Below are positions 8,979 through 16,752 of a stretch of 64,000 nt of DNA, one piece after another. Below the pieces are notes generated by a model. The model did no database searches, was not told the origin of the DNA, and saw nothing but the letters and a program-made list of their open reading frames with translations. Position 1 is the first letter of the stretch; each line of letters begins with the position of its first letter. The stretch is from Pseudoxanthomonas kaohsiungensis (GTDB lineage Bacteria; Pseudomonadota; Gammaproteobacteria; Xanthomonadales; Xanthomonadaceae): assembly GCF_010211765.1 (NCBI RefSeq), contig NZ_PDWO01000016.1, positions 34,510-98,509 on the forward strand, in the 5' to 3' direction. Both the position numbers and the translations under genes were made by a program.

Positions 8979-9179
8979 GCCGCTTGTTCGGCCCACGTCC
9001 TGGGCGTAAGACGACCCCGGGTTACCCGGATCCGGATAGACCGCCTTCTCCGCGATCAGGCACGGCCGTTGCAGCGGCGGTGGATCTTCGCCCCGGCCTT
9101 GGCCGTCCAGCGTCTTCGAGCAGGCCGGAGATCACCGGCCCGCGCCAGTGCAATGGCCAGCGCGTGGCACCCTTGCGGC

Positions 9180-9956
9180 TCAGAAGCCGTAGCGCAGGAA
9201 CCCGCCGTCCACCGCGATGCATTCGCCGGTGACGTAGCTGGCCGCCGGCAGGCACAGGAAGGCGACCGCCGAAGCGACCTCTTCCGGCTCGCCGATCCGG
9301 CGCATCGGCGTGCGCCCGATCACTTCCTCGTAGTAATCCGGATCCGACAGCGGCCCGGAGGTCCGCCGCGTGCGGATGTACCACGGCGCCACCGCGTTGA
9401 CCCGGATGCCGTCCTCGGCCCATTCGGCGGCGAGGTTGCGCGTCATCTGGTGCAGGGCCGCCTTGCTCATGCCGTAGACCACGCCGCTGCGCACGTGGGT
9501 GATGCCGGAAACGCTGCCGACGTTGACGATACTCGACGCGGCATGCCGGGCCAGCAGCGGGTGCGCGTAGCGCGACAGCTCGAAGGCGGCGAACAGGTTG
9601 GTCTCGAAGATCCCGCGCCACTCGTCCTCGGTGTAGTCCACCGCGGCCTTGGTGACGTTGCCGCCGGCGTTGTTGACCAGGACGTGCAGGCCCTCGCCCT
9701 GGTCCTCGACCCAGTCCAGGATCGCCTGGCGGTCGGCGTCGTCGGCCACGTCGGCGGCCATCGCCAGGATGTCCTGCGCCGGGTGGCGGTCGGCGAGCTC
9801 GTCGCGCGCCTCCTGCAGCGGATCCTCCTCGCGCGCCACCAGCAGCAGGTGCGCACCCAGTGCCGCGAGTTCGCGCGCGATCGCCAGGCCGATGCCGGCG
9901 CTGGCGCCGGTCACCAGCGCCAGTTGCCCGTCCAGCCGCCACCGGTTCGTCGTCAT
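9180..9956 (-). CDS. Short-chain dehydrogenase/reductase (tropinone reductase-like)
   Basis: The 258-residue NAD(P)-dependent oxidoreductase shows the classical SDR motifs: TGASAGIG for nucleotide binding near residue 17, the NNAGGN motif, a catalytic serine in NVGSVSG, YxxxK as YGMSK, and a C-terminal [10 protein letters not shown]. The wording of the tail and the length match SDR family oxidoreductases of the tropinone-reductase/gluconate-dehydrogenase group. The start is ATG 9956. It is convergent with the EEP-family gene. About 200 bases between the two (8979-9179) show no gene. Confidence 0.93.
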   Translation of the reverse strand: MTTNRWRLDGQLALVTGASAGIGLAIARELAALGAHLLLVAREEDPLQEARDELADRHPAQDILAMAADVADDADRQAILDWVEDQGEGLHVLVNNAGGNVTKAAVDYTEDEWRGIFETNLFAAFELSRYAHPLLARHAASSIVNVGSVSGITHVRSGVVYGMSKAALHQMTRNLAAEWAEDGIRVNAVAPWYIRTRRTSGPLSDPDYYEEVIGRTPMRRIGEPEEVASAVAFLCLPAASYVTGECIAVDGGFLRYGF

Positions 9957-9995
9957 GGGCGTAGGATAGCGCCGGCCTTCCTCCGGAGCGCGCCG

Positions 9996-10244
9996 ATGTC
10001 CGATAACGTCCATCCGTTCCCGTTCCGCCCGGCGCTGTGCGCGATCGCGCTGGTCGCCGCGCTCGCCGCCTGCCGCCGGGAACCGCCCCCGACCGAACGG
10101 CCGCCCGAACCGCAGGCACAGGCGCACACCGGATTGCGTGATGCGATCCAGGCGCCGCAGGACAAGGCGCACGGCGTGGAGAAGACCGTGCAGGACGCGG
10201 CCGACCGCCAGCAGGCGGAGATCGACGCGGCCGAAGGCGGCTGA
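9996..10244 (+). CDS. Small predicted lipoprotein, 82 residues
   Basis: The short protein starts at ATG 9996 behind a CTCCGGAG ribosome site. A hydrophobic segment [14 protein letters not shown] ends in a lipobox cysteine. The mature part is Pro/Glu-rich, then helical and charged ([19 protein letters not shown]). It has no recognised domain. It is divergent from the SDR gene with only 39 bases between starts, so the two may share a promoter region. Confidence 0.7.
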   Translation: MSDNVHPFPFRPALCAIALVAALAACRREPPPTERPPEPQAQAHTGLRDAIQAPQDKAHGVEKTVQDAADRQQAEIDAAEGG

Positions 10245-10271
10245 GCCGCGCCATCGACGACGCGAGCGCCC

Positions 10272-10345
10272 CGTAGAGCCGGCCCTGGCCGGCTGCTTCC
10301 GCCCGCCATCGACATGCAAGGCCGCGGGGCAAGCCCCGCTCTACG
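10272..10345. repeat. GTAGAGC-type palindromic repeat pair (REP-like)
   Basis: Two related palindromic units lie between the small lipoprotein and sppA. The first begins CGTAGAGCCGGCCCTGGCCG at 10272. The second is inverted and ends GCCCCGCTCTACG at 10345. They match the four-copy array at 55282-55421. Each unit is itself a short hairpin (GGGGCAAGCCCC or GGCCCTGGCC core), as in REP elements. Confidence 0.7.
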
Positions 10346-10369
10346 CGGGGCCGCGCCCGCGCGGGCGCA

Positions 10370-12274
10370 TCACCACCCGCAGAAGCAATAGGCCAGCGAC
10401 TTCACCGGCGTGCCGTTGCGGTCCTTGAGTGCGTTCTCGACGAAGCGCAGCTGCGCCTCCGCCTCGGGCATGGCCTGCGCCAGCGCCGCGCGTGCCAGGC
10501 CCGAATCCTGCAGCAGCGCCGCGCCGACCCGGCTGCCGGCGAAACCGGCCAGGAACTGCGCGAACGGGGTGGCCGGCTTGTCGATGTAGGTCACGCGGAA
10601 CTTGCCCTTCTCGCCCAGCTTGGCGCGCGTGGCCGCATCGGCGACCGCATCGCCCAGGTCGCCGAGCTCGTCCACCAGGCCGCGCTCCTTGGCCTGCGCA
10701 CCGCTCCACACGCGGCCACGGGCGACCGCGTCGACTTCTTCCACCGGCTTGCCGCGCGCGGCGGCGACCTTGCCGGTGAAATCGGCGTAGCCCTTGTCGA
10801 TCACCGCCTGGATCACGCGACCCACCTCCGGATCCATCGGCCGGGTGACGTCGAACGCACCGGCGAAGCGGGTGGTGCTCACGCCGTCGGTGTGCACGCC
10901 GATCTTGTCCAGGGTGCGGGTGAAGTTCGGGATCAGGCCGAAGATGCCGATCGAGCCGGTGATCGTCGACGGATCGGCGTAGATCCGGTCGGCGTTCATG
11001 CTGATCCAGTAGCCGCCCGAGGCGGCCAGGTCGCCCATCGACACCACCACCGGCTTGCCGGCGGCCTTGAGCTGCTCGACCTCGCGGCGGATCTGCTCGG
11101 AGGCGAACACCTCGCCGCCGGGCGAATCCACGCGCAGCACCACCGCCTTGACGTGCTCGTCGTCGCGCGCCTGGCGCAGCAGCGCCGCGGTGGACTCGCC
11201 GCCGATCCGCCCGGCCGGCTGGTCGCCGCCGCTGATCTCGCCCTCGGCCACCACCACGGCCACCTGCGGGCGGCGGTCGACCGGCGAGCGCTTGCTGTCC
11301 AGCTGCACCAGGTAGGCATCCAGGTCGACGCTGCGGAAGCCGCGCTCGTCGTCCTCGTCGGCCACGCCACGCTCGGCCAGCAGTTGCTCCACTTCCTCGC
11401 GGGTCTTGAGCCCGTCGACCAGCTTCATCGACTGCGCATGCTTGGCGATGTCGCCACCGGCGGCCTCGATGCCTTCGGGCAACGCGTCGATCTGCGCGGC
11501 CAGCTGCGCCGGGTCGAGCTTGCGCGCCGCGCCGACGTCGGCCAGGTAGCGCTGCCACACGTCGTTCATCCAGTACAGGTCGGCTTCCTTGGCTTCCGGC
11601 GAGGCCGCATCGAGGATGTAGGGTTCGGCGGCGGACTTGAACTCGCCGACCCGGAACAGGTGCACGTCCACGCCGAGCTTGTCCTGCAGGCCGGTGCGGA
11701 AATACTGGCGGTAGCGCCCCAGCCCTTCCAGGAGCAGGCCGCCCATCGGGTCGAGGTAGATCTCGTCGGCCTGCGCGGCCAGCAGGTACTGGCCCTGGCC
11801 GATGTTCTCGCCGAACGCCACCACCTGCTTGCCGGAGGCGCGCAGTTCGCCCAGCGCCTGGGCCACCTCGCGCATCGAGGCCATGCCCGAGGGTTGCAGC
11901 TTGTCCAGCTGCAGCAGCACGCGCTCGATGTGCTTGTCGTCCCTGGCCTCCTCGATCGCCCGCAGCAGGTCGCGCAGCTGGATCTCCTCGGCCGACCGGT
12001 CGCCCAGCGCGCGCGCCAGCGCGCGGGTCACCGGGTCGGCGGTGAACTGCTCCACCAGCCGGCCTTCCGGCGCGATCACCAGGGTCGTGCGCTCCTGCAG
12101 CGGCTGCACGCCGCTGCCCTTGCCCAGCGCGGCGATGAACAGGATCAGGACCAGGAACAGCAGTCCGAAGAACAGCAGGTTGAGGATCAGCCGGCGCGTG
12201 AAGTTCATCACGTCCCACAGGCCGACGAAGAAGCGACCGACGGGATTGGGGCGCGGCAGGGGGGGCGGGTTCAT
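10370..12274 (-). CDS. sppA: Signal peptide peptidase SppA, 67K type
   Basis: The 634-residue membrane-anchored serine protease degrades cleaved signal peptides. An N-terminal membrane helix spans about residues 27-50. Two tandem S49 domains follow, as in the long E. coli-type enzyme. The general-base lysine lies in the first domain (RVGEFK213SAAEPY) and the nucleophile serine in the second (DLAAS419GGYW), the expected split dyad. The length is normal. It lies downstream of the MATE gene on the same strand with a 66-base gap, so the two may be cotranscribed. Confidence 0.97.
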   Translation of the reverse strand: MNPPPLPRPNPVGRFFVGLWDVMNFTRRLILNLLFFGLLFLVLILFIAALGKGSGVQPLQERTTLVIAPEGRLVEQFTADPVTRALARALGDRSAEEIQLRDLLRAIEEARDDKHIERVLLQLDKLQPSGMASMREVAQALGELRASGKQVVAFGENIGQGQYLLAAQADEIYLDPMGGLLLEGLGRYRQYFRTGLQDKLGVDVHLFRVGEFKSAAEPYILDAASPEAKEADLYWMNDVWQRYLADVGAARKLDPAQLAAQIDALPEGIEAAGGDIAKHAQSMKLVDGLKTREEVEQLLAERGVADEDDERGFRSVDLDAYLVQLDSKRSPVDRRPQVAVVVAEGEISGGDQPAGRIGGESTAALLRQARDDEHVKAVVLRVDSPGGEVFASEQIRREVEQLKAAGKPVVVSMGDLAASGGYWISMNADRIYADPSTITGSIGIFGLIPNFTRTLDKIGVHTDGVSTTRFAGAFDVTRPMDPEVGRVIQAVIDKGYADFTGKVAAARGKPVEEVDAVARGRVWSGAQAKERGLVDELGDLGDAVADAATRAKLGEKGKFRVTYIDKPATPFAQFLAGFAGSRVGAALLQDSGLARAALAQAMPEAEAQLRFVENALKDRNGTPVKSLAYCFCGW

Positions 12275-12340
12275 CGGACAACGGCTCCGGCAGGCGGGAT
12301 GCGGGTTACGACTGCAGGATAGCCCGTGCGCCAGGGCCTT

Positions 12341-13729
12341 TCATGCGCCTGAAGTCAGGGTGCCGCCGGGGGCGGCCACCGGCAGCGGCAAACGGTTCAG
12401 GCGCCAGGACAGGCGCCAGCCCATCAACACCGCCGCCGCCGACAGGCCGACGATCAGGCCGGCCCACATGCCCTGCGGCCCCCAGCCCAGCCCCAGGCCG
12501 AGTCCGGCGCCCAGCGGCATGCCCAACCCCCAGTACGCGGCCATCGCCAGGAACATCGGCACCCGGGTGTCGCGCAGACCACGCAGCGAGCCGGCCGACA
12601 TCACCTGGATGCCATCCGGGAACTGGAACGCGGCCGCGTACAGCAGCAGGGTCGAGGCCAGCGCGGCCACCGCCACGTCGCGGGTATAGACGGCGACGAT
12701 CGCGTCGTGCCCCAGCAGCAGCACGACCGCCGAGCACAGCTGGGTCGCCAGCACGATCGCGTAGCCGGCGCGCGCGGCCCGGCGCACGCCCGCCGGGTCG
12801 CCGGCGCCCAGCGCGTGGCCGACCCGCACCGTGGTCGCCTCGGCCAGGCCCATCGGGACCATGAAGCACAGTGCCGAGACGTTGATGGCGATCTGGTGCG
12901 CGGCCGCCGGCACTTCGCCGAGCCGGGCGATCAGCAGCGCCGTGGCGATGAACAGCCCGCCCTCCATCAGCACCGTCACCCCGATCGGCAGGCCGGTGGC
13001 GAGCAGGCTGGCGATCACGCGCCAGCGCGGCCATTCCAGGTGCGCGAACAGGCCCAGCGGCGCGAACCGGGCCGACCGCCACAGGTACAGCGCGAAACCC
13101 AGCGCCTGCAGCCACATCACCGTGGCCGAGGCCGCGCCCAGGCCGGCGGCGCCCATTTCCGGCAGCGGGCCGACGCCGAAGGTCAGCACGTAGCCCAGCG
13201 GCGCCAGCACCGCCAGGCCGCCGAAGCCCAGCAGCATCGTCGGCAGGGTCCAGTGCAGGCCTTCGCTGAGGTAGCGCATGCAGAAGAACAGGGTCAGCGC
13301 CGGCACGCCCCAGCGCACCGCATGGGAGAAGGCGGTCGCGCCGGGAATGATGTCCGTCGCGATGCCGAACGCGCCCAGCGCCAGCGGCACCGCGCTGAGG
13401 AAGGCGAACATCAGCAGGCCCAGGCCCAACCCCAGCCACAGCGCCTGCCGGAACAGCGGCGCGATCTCGTGGCGGCGGCCGGCGCCATCGAGCTGCGACA
13501 CGGAGGCGGTCAGCGCGATGAGCGTGCCGATCGGCACCATCATCGGCAGCCACAGCAACGCGGTGCCGACCGTGACCGAGGCCAGCGTGCGCGTGCCGTG
13601 GTGGCCGGCGATGACGTTGTCGACGAAGTTGATCAGGCCGGTCGACACGTGGCCCAGCACCAGCGGCAGGGCAAGCGTGGCGGTGGCGCGCAGTTCGCGG
13701 CCGAAGCGCGGCGCGGATTCGGAAGGCAT
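12341..13729 (-). CDS. MATE family multidrug/metabolite efflux transporter
   Basis: The 462-residue inner-membrane protein has about twelve hydrophobic helices and the duplicated MATE arrangement: ATLALPLVLGHVSTGLINFVD in helix 1 and TGLPIGVTVLMEGGLF at the start of the second half, with GHALGAGDPAGVRRAAR between helices. NorM-like MATE proteins export drugs and dyes in exchange for Na+ or H+. ATG 13729 is the best start because it precedes the first conserved helix. It is divergent from the DUF3667 gene. Confidence 0.95.
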   Translation of the reverse strand: MPSESAPRFGRELRATATLALPLVLGHVSTGLINFVDNVIAGHHGTRTLASVTVGTALLWLPMMVPIGTLIALTASVSQLDGAGRRHEIAPLFRQALWLGLGLGLLMFAFLSAVPLALGAFGIATDIIPGATAFSHAVRWGVPALTLFFCMRYLSEGLHWTLPTMLLGFGGLAVLAPLGYVLTFGVGPLPEMGAAGLGAASATVMWLQALGFALYLWRSARFAPLGLFAHLEWPRWRVIASLLATGLPIGVTVLMEGGLFIATALLIARLGEVPAAAHQIAINVSALCFMVPMGLAEATTVRVGHALGAGDPAGVRRAARAGYAIVLATQLCSAVVLLLGHDAIVAVYTRDVAVAALASTLLLYAAAFQFPDGIQVMSAGSLRGLRDTRVPMFLAMAAYWGLGMPLGAGLGLGLGWGPQGMWAGLIVGLSAAAVLMGWRLSWRLNRLPLPVAAPGGTLTSGA

Positions 13730-13834
13730 GCAAGGACACTTGGCGCGGGCTGCGGCCGTGCGGTCGGGCACTGGCACCGGGCTCCTGCGGCCCGCTATCT
13801 TAGCCTTGCCCCGGGGAAGCGACGAACACACGCC

Positions 13835-14947
13835 ATGAGCGACAGCCCTCCTGCCGCCTGCGAGAACTGCGCCCAGCCATTGCAGGGCCGGTTCTGCCAC
13901 GCCTGCGGCCAGGCCGCGCACAGCCCGGTACGCAGCTTCGCTCACGCGGTCGAAGAGGTATTCGAGTCCTTCTGGCACCTGGACGGGCGCATCTTCCGCA
14001 CCCTGCGCCGACTGCTGGCGCCCGGCGCGTTGGCCGCCGACTTCCTGGCCGGGCACCGGGCGCCCTACGTGGCGCCGATGCGCCTGTTCGTGATCCTGTG
14101 CGTGCTGACCTTCTTCGTCGGCAAGCTGGTGGATTTCGGCGATTCGTCGGCCCTGCCGCCGGTACAGGTGAATGGATCGGGCAACAGCGACTTCGCCCGG
14201 GCCCAATCGGTGGCCGAGGTCGAGCAGATCCGCGACAAGGCCATCGCCGATATGGAACAGGCGCGCGAAAGCATGCCGGCGATCGCCGCGCCGGCGCGGC
14301 ACGGCTTCGACCGGGGAATCGCCCAGATCCGCCGCCAGGCCGACCGGCGCATCGTCGAACTCGGCGGCACGCCTCGTGCCCCTGCGCCCGGAACCGATGC
14401 GGAGGCCGATGCCGAGCCTGCGAATCCCGATGCGATCGCCATCTCCACCGGCACGACCGCCGACGGGTGGCTGGAGCGGCAGGGCCAACGCATGCTGCAG
14501 AACCTGCCGCGCATCGAGAAGGACCCGTCGCTGTTCAAGTACGCCTTCATGGGCAGCGTGCCCACCGCGCTGTTCGTGCTGGTGCCGCTGTTCGCGCTGC
14601 TGCTGAAACTGTTCTACCTCGATTCCGGCCGCCTGTACCTGGAGCACCTGGTAGTGGCGTTCTACAGCCACGCGTTCCTGTGCCTGGCGTTGCTGGCCCA
14701 GTTCGCGCTGCTGGCGCTGGACCACTGGATCACGCCGCACCTGGCCTTCTTCGGCGCGATATCCGGGCTGGCAGCAGCCCTGCTGTGGCTGTGGATGCCG
14801 ACCTACCTGCTGCTGATGCAGAAGCGCGTCTACGGCCAGGGCTGGACCCTGACTTCGCTCAAGTTCGTGCTGATCGGCGGCATCTATTCGTTCACGCTGA
14901 TGCTTACCGTGATGGCGTTGATCGTGGTCAGCCTCGCCCGCGCCTGA
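13835..14947 (+). CDS. DUF3667 domain membrane protein
   Basis: The 370-residue protein opens with a zinc-ribbon-like CENC-x9-CHAC segment (residues about 9-25), followed by the HAVEEVFESFWHLDGRIFRTLRRLL block and AADFLAGHRAPYVAPMRLFVILCV. These are characteristic of DUF3667. A helical charged region (about residues 120-200) separates the first membrane helix from three or four C-terminal helices. The function is not known for the family. It is divergent from the MATE gene and convergent with the gene at 14960. Confidence 0.88.
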   Translation: MSDSPPAACENCAQPLQGRFCHACGQAAHSPVRSFAHAVEEVFESFWHLDGRIFRTLRRLLAPGALAADFLAGHRAPYVAPMRLFVILCVLTFFVGKLVDFGDSSALPPVQVNGSGNSDFARAQSVAEVEQIRDKAIADMEQARESMPAIAAPARHGFDRGIAQIRRQADRRIVELGGTPRAPAPGTDAEADAEPANPDAIAISTGTTADGWLERQGQRMLQNLPRIEKDPSLFKYAFMGSVPTALFVLVPLFALLLKLFYLDSGRLYLEHLVVAFYSHAFLCLALLAQFALLALDHWITPHLAFFGAISGLAAALLWLWMPTYLLLMQKRVYGQGWTLTSLKFVLIGGIYSFTLMLTVMALIVVSLARA

Positions 14948-14959
14948 GCGGTTGCATCG

Positions 14960-16300
14960 TCACTGCTGGCGCTGGTCCAGCCAGGCCGTGCGCGCCGCGG
15001 GGGGCGTGGCCAGCAGTTCGCGGCGCAGCCGCTCGCGTTCGGCCGGCGGGGTGCGCAGCGACAGCGCGCCGAGCCGGGCGCGCTGTTCGGGAGTAAGCGT
15101 GCGCAGTACGGCCAGCAGCGGTTCGCGCTCGTCTTCCGGCACGAACCCGACCAGCGGCTGCAGCAGCACGAAGTCCGCGCCGAGCACCGGGCCCAGGCGC
15201 CAGCCGCGGCGCTCCATCGCATCCAGCGCGGCGAAGCGCGCGTGCAGCGCGGCCTGCGCGGCCGGATCGCGTGCCTGCAGCGCGACCGCCGCCGCATGCA
15301 CCTGGGCCTGCTCGTGTGCATCCAGGCGGGCCCAGTCGGCACCGGTGCCGCCGGCATCCTGCAGCAGGTCCGCCGACGGCTCCGCCGGCTCGCCCTCCTG
15401 CTCCAGCCGCGAGGGCGGGGCGCCGGCCGCCAGCCAGGACAGCAGCGCCAGCCGGGCCACGACCGGATCCTGCACGCCCTCCTCCAGCGGCGCCGGCCAA
15501 TCGACCGCGGCGACCGGCGGCGGATCGCCCTCCGGCAGCGGTTCGACCTGTACCGGCGGGTTGTCGTGCACGCGCAGGTCGTCGAGTGCCGCGGCGGCGG
15601 GCGCGTCGGCACCGGCGGCCGGCATCGCCGCGGGCCACCACCACAGCGCGGCCCCCAGCAGCAACGCGCCGAGCGCGGCGATGGCGACCAGGAGCCAGGC
15701 AGATCCGCGCGGCGGCCTGGCGGGGCGCGAGCGCGCGTCCGGCACCGGCGCGGCGGCCTCCGGCGGCGCAGCGACCTGCTGGCCGGCCAGGGCCGCTTCG
15801 CGAAGCTGCATCAGCCGCACGAGCTGGTCGCTTTCAAGCTCGCGCCCGGCCTGCTGGATCGCCTCGGCCTGGTGACGCCATCCGGCCGCATCGGGACGGC
15901 CGTCGGCGGCGCGCGGACAGGCGTCGGCCAAGGCCTGCTGGTAGGCCTGGACGTCCACGCCCAGCACCTCCGCGGCGGTGGCCTCGTCCAGGCCGGCCAC
16001 CTGGCGCAGCAGCAGCGCGCGGCGCACTGGAGGGCGCATCGACGCCAGGAAGCCCAAGGCCACGGGCCAGTCGCCCCCCGGCTCCTGCGGCAGGGCCAGC
16101 AGCAGCTTCCAGAAGCGGGTCGGCCATTCCGCCATGGGCATCCGCGCGGCAGGGCCGGGGAACGCGCGGATCGCCGCCGCCAGGGACCGCTCCGCCGCCC
16201 GCGCATCCCCGGATTGCAGCCACAGGAACAGGAAAGCGCGGCGCTCGGCGCCCCGCAGGAAGGCGGCCAGCGCCGCCGGCAGCCCTGACGAACCGCTCAC
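14960..16300 (-). CDS. Sigma-region-4-like/DUF3106 membrane protein
   Basis: From a GTG start at 16300 this is 446 residues. The N-terminal half is helical and resembles the end of an ECF sigma factor, with a region-4-like segment LLLRQVAGLDEATAAEVLGVDVQAYQ. A single membrane helix (WLLVAIAALGALLLGAALWWW) follows, and then a periplasmic part rich in QRARLGAL and EQRARL-type repeats like DUF3106 proteins. The function is unknown; a membrane-tethered regulator is one reading. The GTG overlaps the stop codon of a short upstream frame (GTGA), and no strong ribosome site lies right before it, so the exact start is uncertain. Confidence 0.7.
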   Translation of the reverse strand: MSGSSGLPAALAAFLRGAERRAFLFLWLQSGDARAAERSLAAAIRAFPGPAARMPMAEWPTRFWKLLLALPQEPGGDWPVALGFLASMRPPVRRALLLRQVAGLDEATAAEVLGVDVQAYQQALADACPRAADGRPDAAGWRHQAEAIQQAGRELESDQLVRLMQLREAALAGQQVAAPPEAAAPVPDARSRPARPPRGSAWLLVAIAALGALLLGAALWWWPAAMPAAGADAPAAAALDDLRVHDNPPVQVEPLPEGDPPPVAAVDWPAPLEEGVQDPVVARLALLSWLAAGAPPSRLEQEGEPAEPSADLLQDAGGTGADWARLDAHEQAQVHAAAVALQARDPAAQAALHARFAALDAMERRGWRLGPVLGADFVLLQPLVGFVPEDEREPLLAVLRTLTPEQRARLGALSLRTPPAERERLRRELLATPPAARTAWLDQRQQ

Positions 16301-16752
16301 CGCACCAGCACCCGTCGCATCTCCACCATTGGCCAAGGATAGGCCCCCGCCGGGGTGCGGCGCGTCTTGACACGCCGCCGGGCGCTGTTCCAGCCCGCTG
16401 GGACAAGGCTCGCGGCCCAAACGGTTGTGCACAGCGCAATTACTTTCGGCGCAAAACCCGCATTTTTGCCTTCACGCCCTTCGCTGCATCGGTGTTTCAC
16501 GGGCAAACCGTTGATTCTTTTTTGTTTTTTCATATGGCGTTTTTTTGACCAACCTGACTGACAGGCTTGAATTCCCGTCTTTGCGGCGTGAAGCATCGCG
16601 GTGATGCACAAGGTTATCCACATCTTGTGTGGATAAGCACAAATATCCAAGTGTGACGGCGGTTTACATCCCATTTATCAGCCGGCACGCAGCAATGCGG
16701 TGCAAGCGGGGGTCCTGCGGGCGGTCGGACGCTGGCTTTAGACTGGCCCGAT
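16301..16752. other. AT-rich intergenic region upstream of priA
   Basis: About 450 bases separate the divergent sigma-like gene and priA. I see no convincing gene. The stretch 16505-16550 is far richer in A and T than the rest of the window, with several runs of six or seven T. It is followed by the DnaA-box cluster at 16602-16636. Promoters for both flanking genes must lie here, but I could not assign -35/-10 pairs with confidence. Confidence 0.8.
16602..16636. promoter_or_regulatory. DnaA-box cluster with two perfect inverted boxes
   Basis: TTATCCACA at 16614-16622 and its exact reverse complement TGTGGATAA at 16628-16636 face each other across a five-base spacer. Both match the strong DnaA consensus TTATNCACA. 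A one-mismatch box TGATGCACA lies just upstream at 16602-16610, and a further one, TTGTGCACA, at 16425-16433. The site lies about 120 bases before priA and next to a very AT-rich stretch. Binding by the replication initiator DnaA is inferred from motif only. Confidence 0.75.

Noticed and set aside
16425..16752. Chromosomal replication origin
   Set aside because: The DnaA boxes and AT-rich stretch are origin-like, but dnaA, dnaN and rpmH are absent and there are only four boxes. I keep it as a DnaA-site cluster and not an oriC call.
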